NCBI GenBank assembly: GCA_003225315.1
Contig: QHZD01000026.1
Span: 1-64,000, forward strand
Direction: 5' to 3'
DNA length: 64,000 nucleotides
Source of the DNA: Acidobacteriota bacterium
GTDB taxonomy: Bacteria > Acidobacteriota > Terriglobia > Acidiferrales > UBA7541
The notes under the pieces are model-generated. The model saw only the letters and a list, made by a program, of their open reading frames with translations. It had not been told where the DNA came from and did no database searches. The position numbers were made by a program, and so were the translations under genes. This document shows, piece after piece, positions 45,209 through 53,942 of the stretch (position 1 is the first letter of the stretch; each line of letters begins with the position of its first letter).

Positions 45209-46944
45209 GGCGCACCTCCTCCTGGCTTTTTCCCGGCGGGCTTGAAATTCTGCAAATGGTCGAGCAGTTGTTTGGCCTCGGCATAGTTCGGCGCCAGCTT
45301 CAGTGCTTTCTCGGCTTCCGCTCGCGCAAGATCGGGCTTCTTTTGCTCAAGGTAAATTCTTGCCAGCATCGTTCGAACAACCGCGGAATCCCGGGCTTGC
45401 AGAGATGCCTGCAATTCCTTCACGGCATCATCCAATTTGCCCTGGCGGTGGTCAATTTCGGCCAGCCCGCGGTGCGCAGCAGGACTCGTGGAATCAGCGG
45501 CGAGCACGGCGCGAAACTCCTTCTCCGCGGCTTCGGCGTTTCCGGCGGAGAGTTCCTGGCGGCCACGTCGAAGGTGTGCGACCGCCGCGTCAATCGAGGA
45601 AGCAGCGTCGCCGGCCGAAGTCCCTGCGGATTCGATCTCGGTGCGAAGAGCGGTTACGTCAAGCTCGGTCTTGACGCGATTCAGCTTCGCCAGGGTCTCG
45701 TTCTTCGCGTCGAGATGAATGGCCGGCAGCCCGTTCGGACCAAAAGTTTCAGTCGCGGTATCGCGCTCCTGGTCGGCTTCGGTTTTCTTATCCGCCTTTT
45801 CCAGGGACAGGATCAGCAGCGCCCGATCCTCCGCGTTATCCGGCGCACGTTCCGCAGCTTCGCGGAAATAATCCGCCGCTGCTGCGGGGTCATTATTCTG
45901 TAGTGCGAGCAGGCCCAGGTTGAATGGATAATCGTCTTCGTCGGGTTCCAGCTCGGCCGCACGGCGAAGATCTGCTTGTGCCGCGGCGGTTTTGCCTTGT
46001 CGCGCCCTCGCAACCGCCAGGTCATTTAGAATTTCTGGCAAGTCGCCTGCTGAAACCAAGTTGTTCTTGAGGGCTTCCTGCAACGACGTAAACACTTCCT
46101 CCGCATGGTCTGGCTGGCCCTGGAGAATCCGGCAAACACCCGTGGCGAAGACCGATTCCACATAGTGGTTGTGAGTTTTTGGCACTTGCGCGTACCAGGG
46201 AAGCGCGGACTCGCAGTCGCGACGCGCGAAATAGATTTCGCCCAGCGCGAAGGCCGGTTCCGGCCATTCTGGTTCGAGACGTGCCGCTTCCCGCAGCTCG
46301 CGCAAACGAGCGTCGTCTTCATTGGCCAGAAGCCCGCGAATGTAATGTTCAAAGGCGTCGAGGCGCAGCGGACGCTGGCGTTTCGAGAACTCCGCAAGGC
46401 TCTGGGAGTAGTTGTGATCGTTTCCGGAAAGCATCCGCCAGATCAGACGAGAATGCAAGTCCATGAGCGAATCCAGCGTGCCCGCTTCCCGCTGTGCCGG
46501 GAGCAGTCGCGCCGGACTCACCTTTAGGATTCGTGATTCAATGGTGAGCGAGTTCCCGCGAGCCGCAAACCGGCCAAAAACCACAAAATCCGCGTCGAGG
46601 TCTTCCCCGATGTGGAGCATGGTAGCGCGGCTGAGTTTCGATGAACGCAACAGTCCGTTCCGCTCGAGCTCGGCGAGCCGGCCGGCGTGCGAATACACCT
46701 GCTCCCCGGCAGCCGAAAGCCGCTGGATAGTCAGTTCCTCGAGACCTTCGCTGAGCCACTCCAATCTTGGCGACGCTGCTGCGTTTTCAAAGGGAAAAAC
46801 CAAGTAGATTCCCTGCTGATGAGCTGTGGCGGAACCCGCGCGGGGAGGTGGAGCAGATTGCGGGGAAGCAACCGAAACGGTTTCAAGAACGAAAAACGCG
46901 GAGAGCAAGAACAGATAACGCGCACTGAAGAAATGGCGCACCAT
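45205..46944 (-). CDS. Exported protein with FlgO/TolB-like domain and TPR repeats
   Basis: The 579-residue protein has a signal peptide (about 1-28) and an N-terminal domain with GIYLVFPFENAAASPRLEWLSEGLEELTIQRLSA and ADFVVFGRFAARGNSLTIESRILKV, like FlgO/TolB-N. At least eight TPR units follow from about 185 to 575, including EWPEPAFALGEIYFARRDCE and PDLARAEAEKALKLAPNYAEAKQLLDHL. Probably periplasmic and a scaffold for protein contacts. It is coupled to the NfeD gene by a four-base overlap, which suggests a shared role in envelope maintenance. Confidence 0.82.
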   Translation of the reverse strand: MVRHFFSARYLFLLSAFFVLETVSVASPQSAPPPRAGSATAHQQGIYLVFPFENAAASPRLEWLSEGLEELTIQRLSAAGEQVYSHAGRLAELERNGLLRSSKLSRATMLHIGEDLDADFVVFGRFAARGNSLTIESRILKVSPARLLPAQREAGTLDSLMDLHSRLIWRMLSGNDHNYSQSLAEFSKRQRPLRLDAFEHYIRGLLANEDDARLRELREAARLEPEWPEPAFALGEIYFARRDCESALPWYAQVPKTHNHYVESVFATGVCRILQGQPDHAEEVFTSLQEALKNNLVSAGDLPEILNDLAVARARQGKTAAAQADLRRAAELEPDEDDYPFNLGLLALQNNDPAAAADYFREAAERAPDNAEDRALLILSLEKADKKTEADQERDTATETFGPNGLPAIHLDAKNETLAKLNRVKTELDVTALRTEIESAGTSAGDAASSIDAAVAHLRRGRQELSAGNAEAAEKEFRAVLAADSTSPAAHRGLAEIDHRQGKLDDAVKELQASLQARDSAVVRTMLARIYLEQKKPDLARAEAEKALKLAPNYAEAKQLLDHLQNFKPAGKKPGGGAP

Positions 46945-47027
46945 GTCTGTTGCATTGTAACAGACGCACCAACTCGTTTCGCGCTGGACGTGCGGACCGA
47001 GTCTGAAATCGCCAAGCCGAAGCTGCT

Positions 47028-47867
47028 TCAGGGTTGCGGGCTGCTGGGAGGCCGCGGAGCAATAACCTCTTGTACGGCGGGATCCTTCAAAACCGCCGCA
47101 AAAGAGGGATCAGACTTCACGGCTGACAATTCCTTGTAGCCTTCGTCTTTAGCCTTTCGCAGATAAATCAAGCACCGCTCCAGGTTGCCTGCTTCTGCGA
47201 ACGACTTCGCGAGCAGGAAATAGAATCGCCCTCGGTCGCCCACGGAGCGATCCTGCAGAATCGACCCGTTCCTCGAACTGTTGTGCTCGAAGAGCTGCGG
47301 ATCCAACGCCAGCGCTTGCCGGAACGAGGAGATGGCCTCCTGGTACTTTTTGTCCCCAAAGTACGCATAGGCAAGATTGCTGTGAAGAACAGCCATGTCG
47401 CTGCGAATATTGATCGCTTTTTGGTACGCCTTGATGGCTTTGCCGAACTTCTTCCGCTGATACCAAATTGTTCCGATGTTGTTCTGCGCATCGGCATAAG
47501 TGGGATCAACCTTTGACGCCCGTTCGTAGTACTTCAACGCGGCGCTCAAAGCCGCCTGCTGGTGCAGGGCAATTCCGAGCTTATTCAGATACACCGGATT
47601 CTGGGGGTTCCCGTCGGCGAGCCGCTTATAGGACATAGCCGCCTCTCGGTACTCTTTGCGCGCCATGTACAGATCGGCAAGCTGCTCGTCGGTAAGGCCA
47701 GGCTTGACGACAATGACGGATGATTCCGCGGGCGATTGGGGCTGCGCCTGCTGTGTGCGCGGCACGACCGGAGCACTCGGGGTTTCAGTGAACGACTGAC
47801 CTGCGGAGGGAATCGAAAGACTGAAGAGGAGAACGACTGCTGGAAACGCCAATCTGACTCTGATCAT
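47028..47867 (-). CDS. Exported TPR protein
   Basis: The 279-residue protein has a signal peptide (about 1-24, VVLLFSLSIPSAGQS), a short Pro/Gln-rich linker, and four to five TPR units (LADLYMARKEYREAAMSYKRLAD, NKLGIALHQQAALSAALKYYERASKVDP, NNIGTIWYQRKKFGKAIKAYQKAI, SNLAYAYFGDKKYQEAISSFRQAL). Its ATG overlaps the stop of PBP1A by four bases, so the two are cotranslated; it may regulate or localise the synthase. No catalytic motif is present. Confidence 0.85.
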   Translation of the reverse strand: MIRVRLAFPAVVLLFSLSIPSAGQSFTETPSAPVVPRTQQAQPQSPAESSVIVVKPGLTDEQLADLYMARKEYREAAMSYKRLADGNPQNPVYLNKLGIALHQQAALSAALKYYERASKVDPTYADAQNNIGTIWYQRKKFGKAIKAYQKAINIRSDMAVLHSNLAYAYFGDKKYQEAISSFRQALALDPQLFEHNSSRNGSILQDRSVGDRGRFYFLLAKSFAEAGNLERCLIYLRKAKDEGYKELSAVKSDPSFAAVLKDPAVQEVIAPRPPSSPQP

Positions 47868-50458
47868 GGCGAATCTCCCTTCTCCGGCTTAGGCTTGGCC
47901 TTGTCCGGTTCCTTCTTCTTACCCCCAAAGATACCAAAAATCTTCGATAAAGGATTCTTTTTCTTTTCCCCGGATTCCGCTGAGGGGTCCGCAGGGCCCT
48001 GGCCGGTAGCATTGGGTGGCCGGTTCGGATCGTACGTTGTAATTGGCTGGCCATTTGCGTCCTTTTGCGGCGTCTTGGGATCGCCGCCAAAGACGCGTGA
48101 GAGGATGGAGCCCGTGGTGGTGAAAAGGTTGTGGCCTCCGTGGACCTCGCAGAATACGGTTGGCGCCGACCCTGCAACGTAAACCTCTTCACGTGTCGTA
48201 GGGCAGTTAGGAGTCGCAAGCTCCAGCGTGTCCGGATCGATGACCACGGACTGCACGCCATCCGGCATCGTAAAATCCTTTACGTCCCGATACTGCGCGA
48301 GGGATGTCGCGCGGGTCATGAAATCCGCCCAGATCGGCCCGGCCACCACACCACCGGTAAACCCCAGGTCGCGGTTATCGTCAAAGCCGATCCAGATGAC
48401 ACATAGCAAATTGGAAGTGAATCCCGCGAACCATCCATCGCGCGAGGTCCCGGTCTTTCCGGCGGCGGGCAGGGTGAAGCCGCGCGCGCGAACTCCCGCG
48501 CCAGTGCCCTTGTCTAGGACATCTTTCAGCAGGCTATCAACAAGAAATGCCACCCGCGGATCCAGCGCCGGATGCGTCTGCGGCGTGAACTTCTCCAGTG
48601 GCGTCCCATCGGCGTTGACAACGACGTGCAGAAACTGTGGCTCTGCGCGCGTGCCGATGGTGGCAAACGTCGTGTATGCGGCGGCGACATCGATTGGCGT
48701 CATCTCATACGCGCCAAGAGCAACTGCCGGTGTCGGCTGAATGTTCGTGCCGAGGCCCATTTTCCGCGCGACTTGCACGACCCGGCCGTAGCCGATGAGT
48801 TCCGCGACTTTGACGGTTGCGACGTTCAGGGAATTCGTAAGGGCATCCCGCACGGTGACGCGCCCCATGAATCTTTCTCCGTAGTTATTCGGTGTGTATT
48901 CCTTGCCGTCGAACTCAAACGTTGTCGGCTCGTCGTCGATAGTTGTGGCCGGCGTGACGATGGGTTGCACGCCATCAACGGCATTGTCGAGAGCCGCGGC
49001 GTACACAAATGGTTTGAATACCGAGCCTGGCTGGCGACGCGCCAGCGCATGATTGAGCTGGCTCTGCCCGTAGTCGCGTCCGCCAATGACGGCTTTGATC
49101 TCGCCGGTCCGCGGATCAAGCGCGACCAACGCGACTTGCGCCTGCGGGATAGCGTCGTTGCCGCCTTTCTTGGCCTGATCGCGTTTCCACTTTTCGTATT
49201 TCTTCGCCAGGAGCACGTCCACATTCTTCATCCCGGCATCGATGGCGGCCACGGCTGCGCGCTGCAAAGCGGGGTCGAGCGTCGTATACACGCGGAAATT
49301 CTCGCTCAGGAGCTCGCTCTCAGAGTATTTGTCGAGCAGGTGATCTTTCACCATGTCGACAAAATAAGGCGCTTCGCTCCCTGAAGTTGACGTCCGGATA
49401 ATCTTCAGCGGCGCGGTCTTCGCATCCTTGAGGTCTTCTTCGTTGATGTACTTGTTGTCGAGCATCTGCGTCAGCACGCGGTCGCGAGCCTGCACTCCGC
49501 GCTCCGGGTGACGGTCGGCCGACGAATAGTAATTCGGGGCACGAATGATTCCCGCCAGGTACGCGCATTCCTGCAGCGTCAGTTGCCTCAAGTCCTTTCC
49601 GAAATAGGCGACGCTGGCTTCCGAAAATCCGCGAATCCCAAAGCTCCCGCGGTTGCCCAGATAAACTTCGTTGGCGTATAGCTCGAAAATCTGCTGCTTG
49701 TTGAAGCGCTGTTCGAGCTCGACAGAAATCATGGCTTCGGCCACCTTCCGCCGCCAATTGCGCTCAGTCGAGAGAAAGAACGTGCGCGCCACCTGCATGG
49801 TAATTGTGCTCGCACCCTGGTAGTGCTGGCTGGTGTGACGCAAGTCGGCCCACGCTGCCCCCATGATGCGGATGAAGTCAAAGCCGCCGTGCTCGAAGAA
49901 ACGCTTGTCCTCGGCGGAGAGAATCGCGTCCACCAGCATTACCGGCAAATCCTCATAGCGCACCGGCCGCCGCTTCTCGCGCGCGCTGTCGAAAAGATTG
50001 GTAATGAGTTCCGGTTCGATTTCCGCGGTATCAAGGTCTGTGCCGCCGCTAAGCGGCTTGATGGATCGAATACTCTTTCCCCTGAATTGAACCGCCAAGG
50101 CATTGCTACCCGCAAAATAGGAAAGTTTGGAAGGCCGGATATCGACCGTATTCTCCCGCACGGTGAATTGACCGATGGCATTCTCGTCCTGGATGGGGCG
50201 GTATCCGACGCGGGTGAGATATCCGGTCAGATCCTCCGGCCCCCAGGCTTGACCTGCCGAGATATGTTCCGGCGCAGAGAAGATCTGCGTGGTGTTCTGC
50301 AAGACGTTGCCGGAGAGACGCGCATCAATCATGCGCGCGTACTTCATGTAGTAGTAGGTAAAGACTCCGCCCGCGACGAGAAAGAGCCCGAAGATAGTGC
50401 CCAGAAACGCTAGGCCAATCTTTGAAGTGAAGAATCCCTGTCGAATGCGAATGCGCAA
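47864..50458 (-). CDS. Penicillin-binding protein 1A, bifunctional peptidoglycan synthase
   Basis: The 864-residue protein has a cytoplasmic start, a membrane anchor (about 14-35), a UB2H-like linker, then the GT51 glycosyltransferase (ILSAEDKRFFEHGGFD with the catalytic Glu; STITMQVARTFFLS). The transpeptidase follows, with SxxK in PGSVFKPFVYAAAL, SxN in TNSLNVATVK and KTG in AAGKTGTSRDGWFAGF. The C-terminus is a Lys/Pro-rich tail (about 800-864). It polymerises and cross-links peptidoglycan at the outer face of the inner membrane. It heads the coupled envelope gene run that ends in lnt. Confidence 0.94.
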   Translation of the reverse strand: MRIRIRQGFFTSKIGLAFLGTIFGLFLVAGGVFTYYYMKYARMIDARLSGNVLQNTTQIFSAPEHISAGQAWGPEDLTGYLTRVGYRPIQDENAIGQFTVRENTVDIRPSKLSYFAGSNALAVQFRGKSIRSIKPLSGGTDLDTAEIEPELITNLFDSAREKRRPVRYEDLPVMLVDAILSAEDKRFFEHGGFDFIRIMGAAWADLRHTSQHYQGASTITMQVARTFFLSTERNWRRKVAEAMISVELEQRFNKQQIFELYANEVYLGNRGSFGIRGFSEASVAYFGKDLRQLTLQECAYLAGIIRAPNYYSSADRHPERGVQARDRVLTQMLDNKYINEEDLKDAKTAPLKIIRTSTSGSEAPYFVDMVKDHLLDKYSESELLSENFRVYTTLDPALQRAAVAAIDAGMKNVDVLLAKKYEKWKRDQAKKGGNDAIPQAQVALVALDPRTGEIKAVIGGRDYGQSQLNHALARRQPGSVFKPFVYAAALDNAVDGVQPIVTPATTIDDEPTTFEFDGKEYTPNNYGERFMGRVTVRDALTNSLNVATVKVAELIGYGRVVQVARKMGLGTNIQPTPAVALGAYEMTPIDVAAAYTTFATIGTRAEPQFLHVVVNADGTPLEKFTPQTHPALDPRVAFLVDSLLKDVLDKGTGAGVRARGFTLPAAGKTGTSRDGWFAGFTSNLLCVIWIGFDDNRDLGFTGGVVAGPIWADFMTRATSLAQYRDVKDFTMPDGVQSVVIDPDTLELATPNCPTTREEVYVAGSAPTVFCEVHGGHNLFTTTGSILSRVFGGDPKTPQKDANGQPITTYDPNRPPNATGQGPADPSAESGEKKKNPLSKIFGIFGGKKKEPDKAKPKPEKGDSP

Positions 50459-50580
50459 GTCTTAACTCCCGAGGGCTGGACTTCTATTGTCTCGCAAGAA
50501 CGCACTCTGTGAAAGACGGTGTTGCTCGATGCCCGGTTGCCAATCAAGCACCGGCCCCGAGCGACCTCAGCAACGGTACC

Positions 50581-50994
50581 TCAGATGAGGGCCTTATTCT
50601 CGCTGGACGGAGAAAAATGAAGGTCCATGTGATAGAAGAGCAGATCAACGGGAACTGTGTATTCCAAACTAATTCTAACTATGGAATTGGTTGATACCAC
50701 TTTGATAGATTCGCGCTTCGCCGGAATATCCAAATCCTGAATCACTTTGAGAATATTGTCCCGAATCTGATCCTCGGTGTAGCGATTCACTACTGCAAAA
50801 CGCGCCTGCTCCTGCATTTTGTCGGAAAGCTGATACTCGGACACATAAATTGGCACAATCTTTACCGCGGAATAGATAGCAAGCACAATGATCGCCAGGG
50901 TTATGACCGTCTTGAGCTTGCCCTCCCCTCGCTCGCAACGGCGGTGCGCTGGCGCGTGAAGTTCTTGGATGGCCTCAAGCTGCACTGGATTCAT
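50581..50994 (-). CDS. Small membrane protein, unknown function
   Basis: Up to 137 residues; one transmembrane helix (TVITLAIIVLAIYSAVKIVPIYV) is followed by a short extracytoplasmic domain (YQLSDKMQEQARFAVVNRYTEDQIRDNILKVIQDLDIPAKRESIKV, then RISLEYTVPVDLLFYHMDLHFSPS). The pattern is like DUF4845-type proteins. The start is uncertain: the ATG at 50994 has a GGGAG directly against it, and the conserved part begins about 26 residues later after GAGGGGAGGG. It lies 122 bases upstream of PBP1A on the same strand. Confidence 0.7.
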   Translation of the reverse strand: MNPVQLEAIQELHAPAHRRCERGEGKLKTVITLAIIVLAIYSAVKIVPIYVSEYQLSDKMQEQARFAVVNRYTEDQIRDNILKVIQDLDIPAKRESIKVVSTNSIVRISLEYTVPVDLLFYHMDLHFSPSSENKALI

Positions 50995-51124
50995 CTCCCA
51001 GACCGGTCGCGCCTCACTGCGGACGGAACGGCGATGTGTGATTTGCCGGCTTCTTTAAAGCTAGCACCCGCGTGGACGCGTGTCGAGAATTTGGCGCGGA
51101 AGATGTTCCTGGAAAGAAACGCGC

Positions 51125-52564
51125 CTAATAGGCCCGCGCGAAGATGGCCCGCGTAGTGGCAGGCTGACCGCAGTAAACACAAGTTCCGCTTCCACCCTCT
51201 TGCTCCACAGGGATGCAGCGCATGGTGGCGCGCGTTTCTTCTTTGATTTTGGCTTCGCAATCGGCGCTCCCGCACCAGAACGAGAGGGCAAAACCATTCT
51301 CTACGGCCTTCTTCAGCTCGTCGTAGGTTTTCGCGTCCTGCGTGTTGCTCTTGCGGAAAGCCAAGGCTTTGTCGTGAAGCGATTGCTGGATTTCCGCGAG
51401 CAACCGCTCAATGGTAGCGGGCAGGCCCGCTAGCGAAGCGCTGACCTTGCCTTCCCTGCCCGGGCGATCTCGGCGAGCGAGGACAGCAGCTTGCTTTGCG
51501 ACATCCTTGGGACCCAGTTCAACGCGCAGGGGGACTCCGCGCATCTCCCAATCGTTGAATTTCCAGCCGGGACTATTGCCTTCGCGTTCATCGAGAGTGA
51601 CACGGATGTTGGCTTTAACCAGGTCGGCCTTCAGCTTGTGCGCCGTGTCGTGGACCAACGCCTTTTCTTCGTCCGTCTTGAAGATGGGGACGACGACGAC
51701 CTGATACGGCGCAAGCTTCGGCGGCAGGACCAGCCCCTGATCGTCTCCGTGGACCATGATAATGGCGCCAATGACGCGCGTGGAAAGACCCCACGATGTC
51801 GTCCAGCAATGCTGCAATTGGCCGCTTTGGTCGAGATACTTAACCTCGAAGGCTTGGGCGAAGTTCTGCCCCAGGAAGTGTGACGTGCAGAACTGCAGCG
51901 CTTTGCAATCTCCCATCATTGCTTCGAGTGAATAAGTCGTGTCCGCGCCGGCAAATTTCTCGGCATCGGACTTTTTCCCAGGAATTACCGGAATTGCGGC
52001 ATCGTTGACGGCAAAGTCCGTATAAGTATCCAGCATCTGGCGCGTTTCCGCTTCGGCCTCTTCGCGAGTCGCGTGCGCGGTGTGCCCTTCCTGCCAGTAG
52101 AATTCGAGCGTTCTCAGGAAGAGTTTCGTGCGCAATTCCCAGCGCACCACGCTGTTCCACTGGTTCATCAGCACCGGCAGGTCGCGGTACGACTGAATCC
52201 ACTTGGACCACATGTGGCCGATAATCGTTTCCGAAGTAGGCCGGATGACCAGAGGCTCGGCGAGCTCCTCGCCGCCGCCAATGGTGACAACTGCAAGCTC
52301 GGGCGAAAATCCTTCCACGTGATGCTTTTCTTTGTCGATAAAGCTGCGGGGGATCAGCAACGGGAACGCCACGTTCTGATGACCGGTGGCCTTGAAGCGG
52401 CGGTCAAGCGCCTGTTGGATGTTCTCCCAAAGCGCCCACCCGTAAGGGCGCACGATCATGCAACCGCGCACCGGCGCGTAATCGGCAAGTTGCGCCTTAA
52501 CGACCAGTTGGTTGTACCACTCGGAAAAATCTTCTGCGCGGGTGGGAAGTTTTTCTTCGGCCAT
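51125..52564 (-). CDS. proS: Prolyl-tRNA synthetase, eukaryote/archaeal type
   Basis: The 479-residue class II synthetase has LPTRAEDFSEWYNQLVVKAQLADYAPVRGCMIVRPYGWALWENIQ, motif 2 (LVIRPTSETIIGHMWSKWIQSYRDLPVLMNQW, then VVRWE) and motif 3 (LGLSTRVIGAIIMVHGDDQGLVLPP). The anticodon-binding domain and a C-terminal zinc-type module (CGSADCEAKIKE, CVYCGQ) follow. It lacks the editing INS domain of the common bacterial ProRS, so it is the ProS type 3 found in archaea, eukaryotes and some bacteria. It charges tRNA-Pro. Confidence 0.95.
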   Translation of the reverse strand: MAEEKLPTRAEDFSEWYNQLVVKAQLADYAPVRGCMIVRPYGWALWENIQQALDRRFKATGHQNVAFPLLIPRSFIDKEKHHVEGFSPELAVVTIGGGEELAEPLVIRPTSETIIGHMWSKWIQSYRDLPVLMNQWNSVVRWELRTKLFLRTLEFYWQEGHTAHATREEAEAETRQMLDTYTDFAVNDAAIPVIPGKKSDAEKFAGADTTYSLEAMMGDCKALQFCTSHFLGQNFAQAFEVKYLDQSGQLQHCWTTSWGLSTRVIGAIIMVHGDDQGLVLPPKLAPYQVVVVPIFKTDEEKALVHDTAHKLKADLVKANIRVTLDEREGNSPGWKFNDWEMRGVPLRVELGPKDVAKQAAVLARRDRPGREGKVSASLAGLPATIERLLAEIQQSLHDKALAFRKSNTQDAKTYDELKKAVENGFALSFWCGSADCEAKIKEETRATMRCIPVEQEGGSGTCVYCGQPATTRAIFARAY

Positions 52565-52675
52565 TCGGCAGTTTGTCCATTCCTCTCAATAGCAACAACT
52601 CGGGCTAAGTAAACCAAAAAGCGTAGCGGACGCGCTCTGCAGTGTCAATGAAGCCGCATCCCAACCTGAGGATTC

Positions 52676-52890
52676 TTACACCTCGACGCGGCGATTTCGC
52701 ATATCGCTGGGGACAATGACCAGCTGATCGGGCTTTTGGTACGGCAGGGGACGCAGCAGCACAGCGTTGGTGACACAAAAATGGCCGTACTCGCACCTAC
52801 GCCCAAGGCGACGGTCAGTGCAGCGGTGAGTGCAAAGACGGGACTCTTTCGCAAAGTTCGCCCAGCAAAGGCCAAATCGCGGAATGGCAT
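52676..52890 (-). pseudogene. Relic of an acidobacterial ADOP-type ABC permease
   Basis: The minus strand reads MPFRDLAFAGRTLRKSPVFA and ALTVALGVGASTAIF, the N-terminus of the large duplicated-permease family common in Acidobacteriota (MacB-like). It then needs a one-base shift near 52785 to continue as VTNAVLLRPLPYQKPDQLVIVPSD, and stops at once. Only about 70 of the usual 800 residues remain, so it is a truncated and frameshifted relic. No ribosome site or promoter is evident. Confidence 0.75.
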
Positions 52891-53103
52891 CTTTCCACCT
52901 CATTCACCAGCTGTGGTCGCGCCGAGGATACTACGTCTGTTATCCAGTCCCGGCACCGAGATTCCTCGGAACCGGCCTTTGTCGAAGAAGCTTTCTTCTA
53001 CGCCTTGCGAGCCTTGCTAGGTGGCATTACAATGCCACTCGTTCTGCACGAACACTTTCTCGTTTACATCTGGCCCGCGAGGTCTCAGAGGAGAAACCAC
53101 GCC

Positions 53104-53895
53104 ATGAAACGTCTCATTTTGATCGCCGTGCTGATAGTTTGCGGAGCGTCAATCGCTTCAGCGCAGGACTGGGCCCGCGCGACGCTCGAAAAATCTCCAA
53201 GACATCGTGAGTGGGTCAGCGTGAAGCACGATGGCCGTTCGGTCGAAACGTTTGTCGTTTATCCCGAGTCGAAGAGCAAGACTCCCGTCGTGCTGGTCAT
53301 TCATGAAATCTTTGGCATGACGGATTGGGTGCAGGATCTTGCGGATCAAGTGGCCGCCGCAGGCTACATCGCGGCTGCGCCCGATCTTCTCTCCGGCATG
53401 GGCCCGAACGGCGGCCGTAGTAGCGATTTTGCAGAGGGCAAAACGATGGAAGCAGTGAGCCACCTGAATCCAGACCAGGTGACGGCGGATTTAAATGCCG
53501 CCGCGGACTACGCCCTTAAGATTCCTGCCTCGAATGGCAAGCTGTTCGTCGGCGGCTTTTGCTGGGGCGGCGGCCAGACCTTTCGCTTTGCCACGAATCG
53601 CTCGGATCTGGCAGGAGCCTTTGTTTTTTATGGCCCGCCGCCGGATAAGGATGCGATGGTACGTATCAAAGCTCCCGTCTACGGCTTCTATGCGGGTACC
53701 GACGCGCGCATCGGAGCCATGATCCCTGATGCCGTCGCGCAAATGAAGACTGCGGGCAAGGCGTACGACATCGTGACCTACGAAGGCGCTGGCCACGGTT
53801 TCATGCGCTCCGGCGAAGCTCCCGATGCAAAAGAGGCGGACAAGAAAGCGCGCACTGAGGCTTGGGTCCGTTGGAGGGCCTTGCTCTCCAAATAG
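53104..53895 (+). CDS. Secreted dienelactone hydrolase family protein
   Basis: The ATG at 53104 (GAGGAG about ten bases before) opens 263 residues with a signal peptide (about 1-20, ASIASAQ). The alpha/beta hydrolase of the dienelactone hydrolase family follows: VVLVIHEIFGMTDWVQDLADQVAAAGYIAAAPDLL, nucleophile Cys153 in GGFCWGGGQ, the Asp in YAGTDARI and the His in GAGHGFMR. The Cys nucleophile triad is intact. Family members hydrolyse lactones or esters; an exported form is common in soil bacteria, and the substrate is unknown. Confidence 0.92.
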   Translation: MKRLILIAVLIVCGASIASAQDWARATLEKSPRHREWVSVKHDGRSVETFVVYPESKSKTPVVLVIHEIFGMTDWVQDLADQVAAAGYIAAAPDLLSGMGPNGGRSSDFAEGKTMEAVSHLNPDQVTADLNAAADYALKIPASNGKLFVGGFCWGGGQTFRFATNRSDLAGAFVFYGPPPDKDAMVRIKAPVYGFYAGTDARIGAMIPDAVAQMKTAGKAYDIVTYEGAGHGFMRSGEAPDAKEADKKARTEAWVRWRALLSK

Positions 53896-53942
53896 AAGCG
53901 CGTGCAGTTTAGCTTCCATCGCGGTCATAGCGAGATTCATTC

